Below, piece by piece: positions 55,758 to 64,000 of a stretch of DNA of 64,000 nucleotides. Made by a program: the position numbers and the translations under genes. The notes beneath the pieces are model-generated. The model saw only the letters and a program-made list of their open reading frames with translations, had not been told where the DNA came from and did not search any database. Origin of the DNA: Vesta saturnalis (taxonomy: Eukaryota > Arthropoda > Insecta > Coleoptera > Lampyridae); the NCBI GenBank assembly GCA_036346205.1, contig JARFJB010001947.1, positions 815,001 to 879,000 on the forward strand. Reading direction: 5' to 3'. Position 1 is the stretch's first letter. Every line of letters begins with the position of its first letter.

Positions 55758-56517
55758 TTAATCTATGTTTTTTGATTTTTGAAATGAATCAAAGAGTTGG
55801 AGCTCCAACTCAGCATCAAAATCGGACGGTATCGGTGTTGTTGCGAGGAACCATTCTAACACTCCATCTACTGTACCACCATCATTAGCACAGGGCGCGT
55901 CTGCTGTTGAAGCTGTAGACACCAATACCTGTTGATTTTGACGCTGCAACCGTTGTCAACCTGCAGTACAGGGATCTTCTTCTCTACGTGCTAGGCGTCG
56001 AGGAGGCAGCCGTAGGAGCTCATCCAGTATCGATGACGACAGCATTGATACAGCAGCAGTAGATGTTACTGGCTGTTGTTGACACACCCTCTTCACGGTT
56101 TCTTCATATTTAACTTGTGTCGTCGTGAGCGTCACTTCTGGTACCGGGTTACGGACTACGAATGTGTTTAACGTAGTCTGCTTATTTAAGGACTCTGACA
56201 GATGCTAGTGGTGGTGATTTTCGCATTTTAGCTTTAATAGATTTTAACCTATTCCCTTTAGCAGTAGTAGCTGTTGTTGTCACCATTCGTGTCCGCTGAC
56301 GATGATGATGTTCATCACCCGCACTTAAATCGATTATTTCACTAGTTTTACCCTCGAGAGCGCACTGGCTTTGCATACGCGTAACTCTTAAATTTTGCGT
56401 CACACGCGACTCGAACAGTTCCAGGGCAATACTTCCCTCTATGTACCGTCGCTCCTGGCTCTGTATGCGCTCTCTGATTTGATTATTCAGGATCTTCCAC
56501 CCTTTCACTATCTTCAT
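55758..56517 (-). pseudogene. Unrecognised gene, about 250 aa, frameshifted
   Basis: Two minus-strand frames form one plausible protein. The first (56517-56182) is helical and charged (MKIVKGWKILNNQIRERIQS), then Thr/Arg/Lys-rich with a basic stretch (KGNRLKSIKAKMRKSPP). A shift near 56186 leads to a frame running to 55758: VVRNPVPEVTLTTTQVKYEE, then SSSILDELLRLPPRRLAR, one TGA at about 55962, then GVLEWFLATTPIPSDFDAEL and a stop. Base composition is much less AT-rich than around it, so it was under coding constraint. The organisation (helical N-terminus, basic middle, acidic helical end) resembles DNA-binding accessory proteins of mobile elements, but no domain is recognised. It ends 760 bp before the large palindrome. 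Confidence 0.5.
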
Positions 56518-56593
56518 TTATATTGTTCATTTTCGGTGTTACTGATTAACACTGTAAAATATAGTTGTAAGTCTGTGTGTGTGTGTATGTATA

Positions 56594-56631
56594 TCGAACC
56601 CTGAGAGGGCTTATGCCCTCTCAGGGTTCGA
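56594..56631. repeat. Perfect 16-bp hairpin
   Basis: TCGAACCCTGAGAGGG and its exact reverse complement enclose a 6-base loop (CTTATG). The right half is also the beginning of the 147-bp direct repeat; the copy at 59747 has only that half. Confidence 0.95.
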
Positions 56632-56758
56632 ATAATGCTCTATAAAGTAAAATCTCCACTTAGATAGATAGCAGTGTTTTCTTTCACCATTCATGGATCT
56701 TGATATCTATTCATTATTTTTTACAGATAGGGTAAAAAATTTCCCCATCACAGTTTTC
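56612..56758. repeat. Left 147-bp direct repeat flanking the palindrome
   Basis: TTATGCCCTCTCAGGGTTCG... to about ...CATCACAGTTTTCT matches 59747-59892 in the same orientation with only a few substitutions and small indels. It lies just outside the left arm of the giant palindrome. Confidence 0.93.
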
Positions 56759-56769
56759 TTTACAACATT

Positions 56770-59742
56770 AAAACAAAAAGTAGTGTAGATTAAATTCTTA
56801 ATTCCCATGGGGATACATTATTTTCGTAGTCAGCATGTTATTTATGTCTATTATCAGTTATTTATTGCAAAATTCAATAAGGACCCTCGTGTCATTGTAG
56901 GACAATTTAAGTAAGTGATGGTTATATAATATATAAGACGAAACCCATAGAACTTTCTTAAAAATGTTATTATCACTTTACAATGTATTAATTAATCTGA
57001 GACATATTTATTTTTCCGACATTAGATCTGATTTATCATTAATATGTTAAAATCATTAATATTTTTAACGCCTGTACAGATTTTTAGTAGTATCTTAAAA
57101 ACGTTTAATTAATTACGGAAAACAGATTCCTGTTATATATAATGTAGATTTAAACTTCTCTTTCAAAAAAAAAAAAAAATCTAACCATAAAATTCATATC
57201 ATTTTGATATTACAGTTCGATTAAAATATACGTCATTGTATCTCATTTTTAAACTTAATTGTAGAATTGGTCCAGGTAAAAACAGGCTTTTCTGTTGTGT
57301 TCATTTTAGATCGCCAAAATAACGTAACATAAATAATACGTATGTTTTTTGGAAATAACCAAACTTATTAACAATTTGTTTTTCCCTCGTTAGAAGCGAT
57401 GTTATCATTAACATATTAAAAAAAATATTATTTGTTACTTGGATGCCGACCTTCTAATACTTTTTTAATATATTGCCGTTATATAATGTAGATCTAAAAC
57501 CTTGCTTTAAAAAATATTTCAATTTAAAACTTAATTGTAGAAGCAATCACGGTACTTAAAAAGGTTTTTTCTATTATCTTCATTTTAAATCGCAAAAAAC
57601 AACGAAAGCATAATTAAAGGGTATGTATTTTTGGAAATTACCAAGCAACATAACACTTAACAATTTGTTTTTTGCCCTCATTAGAAGTGATGTTATCATT
57701 AACATAAAAAAATATTATTTGTCACATCGATACTGACCTTCTAATAGTTTAAAAACCTTTAAAGTAACGTTATATAACAACAAAATTGTTAACAGTAATT
57801 AACAATTTGTTTCACCCTCATTAAAAGTGATGTTATCATTAACATATTGTGTTATATAACGTACATTTAAAACTTTGATTTAAAAAATATGTTCTAACCA
57901 TAATCATAATCATTTGATACTAAAAACGATTAAAATATACATCACTGTATCTCAATTTAAATTTAATTGTAGAATTATGAGAATCAGTCCTGACACAATA
58001 GTATTTTTTTTTTAATTATATCCATTTAAACTGTTAAAATATAAGAATAAAAAGTGTATTTAAGGATTACTATCAAAGACTGTTCTGTAATAAAAATGAT
58101 GAAAAATAAAAAGGTCTTAGATTTTAAGTGTATCTTTACACCTAGTTAATTAAAATTATTTTTCAATGAATTTAAACGACTGGTCTAGTTTAACAATAAG
58201 TGTTTTTATACCGTAATGAATAATAACAAACGCTTAGCTAAAATAAAAACGTTATTAAAATTATTACATCTCCTTTAAGATTCATTTCTGTTACATATAT
58301 ACAAACTATCATTACCTCTCTATAAGCACTAAAACAACTTTAGCTCTGAAGCTCGAAGAAATACGTATCTTCTGAAGAAAAATCTGAATTTATGTACCCC
58401 TCACCCCTCATTTTTCAGCTGCGACACTTAGTTATATTAAACCCTTGCAATTATTGTCCTCGGCGCTAACAGCACTTTGGGCAAAGGGCATTATGATCTG
58501 CGGCGCTAACACCACCAAAATCTTCCGCGACGCTAACGACACGGCGCTAATGGCACGCACCGAATTATGTATATTTTAATCGTTTTTAATATCAAATGAT
58601 TATGATTATGGTTAGAAGATATTTTTTAAATCTAAGTTTTTAATCTACGTTATATAACACAATATATTAATGATAACATCACTTCTAATGAGGGAGAAAC
58701 AAATTGTTAATTACTGTTAACAATTTTGTTGTTATATAACGTTGCTTTAAAGGTTTTTAAACTATTAGAAGGTCAGTATCGATGTGACAAATAATATTTA
58801 TTTATGTTAATGATAACATCACTTCTAATGAGGGCAAAAAACAAATTGTTAAGTGTTATGTTGCTTGGTAATTTCCAAAAATACATACCCTTTAATTATG
58901 CTTTCGTTGTTTTTTGCGATTTAAAATGAAGATAATAGAAAAAACCTTTTTAAGTACCTGGATTGCTTCTACAATTAAGTTTTAAATTGAAATATTTTTT
59001 AAAGGAAGGTTTTAGATCTACATTATATAACGGCAATATATTAAAAAAGTATTAGAAGGACGGCATCGAAGTAACAAATAATATTTTTTTTAATATGTTA
59101 ATGACAACATCGCTTCTAACGAGGGGAAAACAAATTGTTAATAAGTTTGGTTATTTCCAAAAAACATACGTATTATTTATGTTACGTTATTTTGGCGATC
59201 TAAAATGAAGACAACAGAAAAAGCCTGTTTTTACCTGGACCAATTCTACAATTAAGTTTAAAAATGAGATACAATGACGTATATTTTAATCGAACTGTAA
59301 TATCAAAATGATATGAATTTTATGGTTAGATTTTTTTTTTTTTTGAAAGAGAAACTTAAATCTACATTATATATATAACAGGAATGTGTTATCCGTAATT
59401 AATTAAACGTTTTTAAGATACTACTAGAAATCTGTACAGGAGTTAAAAATAATAATGGTTTTAACATATTAATGATAAATGAGATCTAATGTCGGAAAAA
59501 AAAATATGTCTCAGATTAATTAATACATTGTAAAGTGATAATAACATTTTTAAGAAAGTTCTATGGGTTTCGTCTTATATATTATATAACCATCACTTAC
59601 TTAAATTGTCCTACAATGACACGAGGGCCCTTATTGCATTTTGCAATAAATAACTGATAATAGACATAAATAACATGCTGACTACGAAAATAATGTATCC
59701 CCATAGGAATTAAGAATTTAATCTACACTACTTTTTGTTTTA
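56770..59742. mobile_element. Giant palindromic (foldback-like) element, arms ~1.18 kb
   Basis: The left arm 56770-57944 and the right arm 58566-59742 are inverted copies, broadly colinear with scattered substitutions and small indels. The loop is 621 bp (57945-58565). Within each arm a unit of about 280-350 bp repeats in diverged form: GTTAACAATTTGTTT(T/C)...CTC(A/G)TTAGAAGTGATGTTATCATTAACAT recurs near 57380, 57660 and 57800. Long inverted arms made of tandem subrepeats are a feature of Foldback elements. No transposase frame is seen. Nothing in the sequence says how it moves. Confidence 0.85.
58461..58551. repeat. Four CGGCGCTAAC boxes in the palindrome loop
   Basis: CGGCGCTAAC at 58461 and 58501, CGACGCTAAC at 58528 and CGGCGCTAAT at 58542, irregularly spaced. 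They stand out as a CpG-rich island inside very AT-rich sequence. Confidence 0.8.
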
Positions 59743-59746
59743 GTGT

Positions 59747-59892
59747 TTATGCCCTCTCAGGGTTCGAATAATGCTCTATAAAGTAAAATCTCCACTTAGA
59801 TAGATAGCAGTGCTTTCTTTCACCATTCATGGATCTTGATATCTATTCATTATTTTTTACAGATAGGGTAAAAGTTTCCATCACAGTCTTCT
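59747..59892. repeat. Right 147-bp direct repeat flanking the palindrome
   Basis: Same-orientation copy of 56612-56758, directly following the right arm. It lacks the left half of the hairpin that precedes the other copy. Confidence 0.93.
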
Positions 59893-59958
59893 ATGTTAAA
59901 ACCTAATTTAGGCAGGTCTAAAACGATTGTGCTTTAGAAAATTACCAAGCTTTCTATG

Positions 59959-59961
<3 letters not shown>

Positions 59962-60043
<82 letters not shown>

Positions 60044-60220
60044 GTGTGCGTGCGTGTGCGCGCGTGTGCGTGCTTGCGCGTGCGTGCGCGTGCGTGCGTC
60101 GTGCGTGCGTGCGTGTGCGTGCGTGTGTGTGTGTGCGTGTGTGTGCGTGTGTGTGCGTGTGTGTGCGTGTGTGCGCGTGTGTGCGTGTGTGTGCGTGTGT
60201 GTGCGTGTGTGTGTGTATGT
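59962..60220. repeat. Compound (TA)n-(GTGC)n-(GT)n microsatellite
   Basis: About 39 TA units (59962-60040) pass into GTGC/GTGT runs to about 60220. All open frames across it are composition artefacts. Confidence 0.97.
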
Positions 60221-60319
60221 AAACACAATAGCGATCGTACGCTTTAAGCTGTACAATTGAAATTCGGCATGTAGGCCTTATTTCAAAGTCGTGGGTATAT
60301 TGCAAATTTCGGGATAGAT

Positions 60320-60640
60320 CCGAGGACCGAAAGCGGCACTTTACCTTAACACATTTGTGTCACGCTTCAAATAAGCTACTCCAAAATATCAACGTATCTG
60401 CTTCAAGTTTGGCAGAGGTAAATTATATTAGGCCATATATCTAAATGTAACGTTTCATCAAAATCTGTGTGTCGGAAGTGGCACTTTACCTTAATAGTAG
60501 TTCAACTAAGCTACTAATATGAACGTATCTATTTCGAATTTGGCACGGGTAAGTTATATTAGATGATACCCTTAAATATGATGTTTGAACAAAATTAGTG
60601 TACCGGAAGTGATACTTTACCTTAACCGATTTGTGTCACG
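60320..60640. repeat. Degenerate ~140-bp tandem repeat
   Basis: CCGAAAGCGGCACTTTACC (60324), CGGAAGTGGCACTTTACC (60471) and CCGGAAGTGATACTTTACC (60604) start three diverged units. Between them GAACGTATCT...TTGGCA(G/C)(A/G)GGTAA(A/G)TTATATTAG also recurs. Period about 135-147 bp. Confidence 0.8.
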
Positions 60641-60829
60641 CAAACAGATCTTGTGAAATATTCTATTGGTTTTAACGATCGCTTATGCGATTGAGCACAG
60701 ACGTCTTGACCTTAATTTTTCCTTATTTAAAAGTGTTTTAACAGACACCTATTTTTAATTCACTCTACTATAATTGCGTTGGTATACGAAAAAGTCTAGG
60801 TAACCACAGTTCCGATTTTTTAATATACA

Positions 60830-62174
60830 CACCTCAATTTTAAAAATTTATATTAGTTGGACATGGTTGTCATGGAAACGTTAATAAACAAATATTTGTT
60901 TGACACTGACAGTTTAAAAATTCAATTTAAACAATATTCAAATACTAAAATGAATTTTTCAAGAGAAGAATTGATACAAATGATTTATTGCATTGGCGCA
61001 TCCGACGGAAATTGTTTATTAGCTAGTACAATTTACGCTCAAAACAAATACAGAAAGACATCCAAATCGCTTGGCATTTGAAAGGCTCAATGAGAGGTTT
61101 GAAAGGAATGGAAACATCAATTATGAATCAAATGGCGAACGATCAACCATTGCATCAAACGAGGAAACTCTGTTACATGTCATGCAAGCCGTCGTGGAAA
61201 ATCCGCAAGCTTCTTGCAGGCAAATCGCATTGAACAGTAATATCGGAAAATCAACGATAAATAAAATAGTTCGGAAGAAAAGTTTCATCCATGTCACATC
61301 CAATTAGTACAAGAATTAACGGATCAGGATTTTATAAATAGGAGAATCTTCTGCCTTTGGGCATTAAATAAAATAGAGGAAAACCAGGACTTCTTTGATA
61401 ACGTATTGTTTACTGACGAAGCTACCTTCCACAAAAATCCATTTGTAATTTCCATTATTAGAGTGATACAAATCCAAGATATGTGATGACATTAGATCAT
61501 CAACATAGATGGACACTTAACGTATGGGACGGTATTATTGGAACAAGAATTCTGGGACCCTATTTTTGGTGAAACCTCTTTGATTTTTTTGAAAAACGAT
61601 TTACAAGATTACCTTGATAATTTACCGCTTCAAGTTTTACGGCAACTGTGGATTCAATTGAATGGAGCGCCTGTCCATTTTAGTGGTATTGTGCGTAATC
61701 ATCTAAATTTGCAATTTCAAAATAAATGGATTGGCAGGAGAGGTCCAATTTTTTACCAAATACCTCCCACAACAAAGGAAAACATGAAAGAAAGAATAAG
61801 AAATGTTTTTCAAGGCATAAATAGAGAAGTGCTTCAAAAAGTAAGCAATTATTTTGTTGAAAGAATTTGTTTGTGTGAGGACCAGCAGGACAGACACATA
61901 GAACAATATTTTTAGTTATTTTATCATATTTTATGATTTTTAGTTATATCGTTGTAAAAATATCTAACTTAAATTGTTTTTTGTATCTTTTGTTTATTTG
62001 TTATTAGTATTATTAGATAGAGTTAACGAAGATTTACGCCAATAAAATTATTTTTCACATTTTTCAGTATTGTTTAAATTGAATTTTTAAACTGTCAGTG
62101 TCAAACAAACATTTGTTTATTAATGCTTCCATGACAACCATGGCCAACTAATATAAATTTTTGAAATTGAGGTA
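60830..62174 (+). mobile_element. Tc1/mariner-like (IS630 superfamily) element with ~108-bp TIRs
   Basis: 60830-60941 and 62067-62174 are inverted copies (ACCTCAATTTTAAAAATTTA...TTCAATTTAAACAATA) with a few differences. Between them lies a plus-strand transposase of the same superfamily as the element at 5.8 kb, but TIR sequences differ, so it is a separate family. The element is about 1.35 kb, close to the usual autonomous size, with a small internal deletion. Confidence 0.85.
60951..61915 (+). pseudogene. IS630-type transposase (DUF4817-associated), broken
   Basis: From ATG 60951 (FSREELIQMIYCIG) frames cover an N-terminal helix-turn-helix domain (FERLNERFERNGNINYE, then ENPQASCRQIALNSN, 61071-61307). 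The first catalytic Asp region follows (FTDEATFHKNP, about 61408-61440), then WDGIIGTRILGPY (about 61525-61565) and, at 61538-61915, QLNGAPVHF. There the family's second catalytic Asp is replaced by Asn. The block with the third Asp, which survives in the 5.9-kb relic, is deleted after GRRGPIF. At least five frameshifts or stops; inactive. It would have cut and pasted the element at TA sites. Confidence 0.8.
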
Positions 62175-64000
62175 GATTTTAAAATCTAAAATAACTCAAT
62201 AACTATGAAAGATAGGTATAGGACATGTTTTATAAAAAAGTTAACTTATTACTTAATCAACATTTTTCCGTAAAAAACATGTCATTCCATTTAAAAAAAT
62301 TGAAATTTTTTGTTTTGAAAATTATGATTTTGTGAGTAGTTTTAACGACACCTTGTATAATATTTTCAAATTTTTATAGGAACACTAAGTAAGTGTGTCT
62401 ATGCACTAGTAACCTGCAAAATATTTTCCTTTAAGGATATCAAATAAAAAAAATATCCCCGTTGTCAATGACGTGGAAATATGATTTATTTTAAAAAACA
62501 TTAAGTATCTCAAAAACAATTAATTTTAGATGATAATAGACCATAATAAAACCGATTCAGAATTTATAGAAAAATCAGAAAATGTAATAAAGTACAGGGT
62601 GTCCTGTTTAAAAAAATGAAGTTGCATGCTCTCCAGTTCATATGAGACACTATAACTTTCAAACGGAAGATTATTAATTGTTAAAGTATACACAACATAA
62701 TAATGTTGTTTAAATAATGTGCCTCTGACTCAGTGGTAGATTGAGATAGGGAGAGTTCTAATAAATAATTAAATTAACCTACCTGAAATGCTAGTTGTTT
62801 CGATTCTGCTGGATTATTTTCACTTACTGGCAAAAATTGTCATCAAAAAATTATGAATAAATTCTCGAGCGCCATGTTATCTTTGTCCAGGAAAATAACA
62901 AAACCTAAATAATGAATACTAAAACATTTAATAGAAATAAAAAATAACAAGTTACATAAGTTTATTAAATAAATGGTTGTTGAAAATGAGAAAAGGTTAG
63001 AAGTCTTAAACTAAATTATATAAAAACTTTAACTGTTCTATTATAAACTAATACGGGTACTATGAAGCAGAATGGTTGATGTGAGGTGAATGTCAGCTTA
63101 AGTATCCATTAAGAAATTTCTTGAAATTTAAATCCCAAATTTATTTGTAACAGGATATAGTTCTAGCGTTGTAAAGGTAACTCATGTAAAACTTGCCATA
63201 TAGAATAATAATAGATTAAGGTATACACTTATACGTGCCATTAAGATTAGTAAGTATACAAATTAAATTCTTGAAAAATTGCATACTTTAAAAATTAAGT
63301 ATTTAAAAGTGTAATTAACGTGTTTAATAAAATTAAAAGGTGGTGCCTAAAAAAAACAAAGGCTTTAGCTTTAAATATTATAGGAAAAAACAAACTTACC
63401 ATCAAAATATGATGGCACACTATATAAAAAATTAAGTAAAAATCATTTTATTGCTGTTAACAGTCAGCATTAACTGAATTACCAAAAGCTTTCTCAATAA
63501 CTCAAGCGTAAAAGTTTTCTTGCGTTGCGCTGTTACATAATATAAATCCAATTTTTTTAAGAGAGGGAATTAAAACTATTTATGTAATATTACACCCAAA
63601 AGATTTGTTCTAGAAAATGCAATTTAAGTTGCCAGTTTTCAATTTTATATGAAAATAATTAAAAATTCCTCTAATTTTACGCCAAATAAATTAATGATCT
63701 TAGATTAATGTATTTATTAATACAACCACCAAAAAAGGTTGTTACACACCTCCTCCTAAAATTTGGACTCGGAGATCACCAAAGCGGAGATTCCAAACAC
63801 TAAGCTAATAAATGAAATTATTAAAATTTAAAAAAAATACATAATGGTAAGCTAATTAAAATATAAGCAATATTTAAAAAATATACAAGAAAATGTACGA
63901 AGAAGTACGGAAAATGTGGTGACGTTGGTCAGGAAAGACCCCTCGCAACACCAAAAAAGCTAATGACGCGCTACCACCCGCACACGCCACTAGTCGAGAA
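62175..64000. other. AT-rich right flank, nothing recognised
   Basis: No gene or RNA is supported. GTTGTTACACACCTCCTCC (about 63740) and the GC-richer last 80 bases (AGACCCCTCGCAACACC...) resemble an LTR end, but no matching copy is in the window. Confidence 0.35.

Noticed and set aside
59934..60305. His-Thr, Ile-Tyr and Cys-Val repeat ORFs on both strands
   Set aside because: All are translations of the compound TA/GT microsatellite.

Overview
This window reads as nuclear DNA of an insect or close arthropod. It is AT-rich, has no operons, and carries arthropod-style promoters (TATA about 30 bp upstream of a TCA-type initiator), long microsatellites and a dense layer of animal transposons. 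The only clear host-gene sequence is one 180-bp exon of a metabotropic glutamate receptor (24590-24769, minus strand), with a splice acceptor and donor on either side. Most of the rest is probably intronic or intergenic DNA filled by successive insertions. The order of insect cannot be decided from the sequence.

Layout. 1-7.6 kb: AT-rich DNA with a dead mariner (4.15-4.70 kb), a Tc1/mariner-like element with about 100-bp inverted ends (5.77-6.94 kb), a perfect-period 10-bp tandem repeat and a 90-bp tandem repeat. 7.6-17.6 kb: a graveyard of minus-strand non-LTR retrotransposons, with I-like ORF1 and ORF2 relics and three R4/Dong-like relics. 17.9-23.7 kb: a nearly complete I-like LINE (zinc-knuckle ORF1; endonuclease, reverse transcriptase and RNase H in ORF2; TAA-repeat tail). 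24.6 kb: the receptor exon.

25.66-49.68 kb: a complete, decayed Polinton/Maverick (adintovirus-like) element of 24,018 bp. It has about 300-bp terminal inverted repeats starting AGTAGTG and an exact 6-bp target duplication, ACCCCT. Plus-strand genes are an unknown 98-aa protein, a Cys-rich protein, a phospholipase A2/pX-like virion protein, an adenain-type protease, a penton-like minor capsid protein, a small ORF, a double-jelly-roll-type major capsid protein, an A32/FtsK-like packaging ATPase, a DUF8207-like protein, a fibre-like protein and a chromodomain integrase. On the minus strand are protein-primed DNA polymerase B and an unknown gene overlapping its stop. The right end holds small accessory ORFs, including a two-exon gene. 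Frameshifts and single stop codons disable most genes. A CR1-like LINE sits inside the integrase, and an R1-like LINE sits inside the gene downstream of polB.

The Polinton itself landed about 5 bp inside the end of a piggyBac-like element whose broken transposase lies at 50.02-51.69 kb. 51.9-55.7 kb has no recognised gene but holds repeats and microsatellites. At 55.76-56.52 kb is an unrecognised broken gene. At 56.6-59.9 kb is a giant palindrome (arms about 1.18 kb) flanked by 147-bp direct repeats, one of which starts inside a perfect 16-bp hairpin. The window ends with microsatellites, a 140-bp tandem repeat and a second Tc1/mariner-like element (60.83-62.17 kb).

Most striking are the Polinton with its precise boundaries and its nesting in piggyBac, a cluster of nuclear-receptor-type half-sites (YCAAGGTCA) in its ends and promoters, a possible +1 frameshift site between its PLA2 and pX domains, a fibre-like gene, a spliced accessory gene with a SUMO-interaction-like motif, and the palindrome bracketed by direct repeats.
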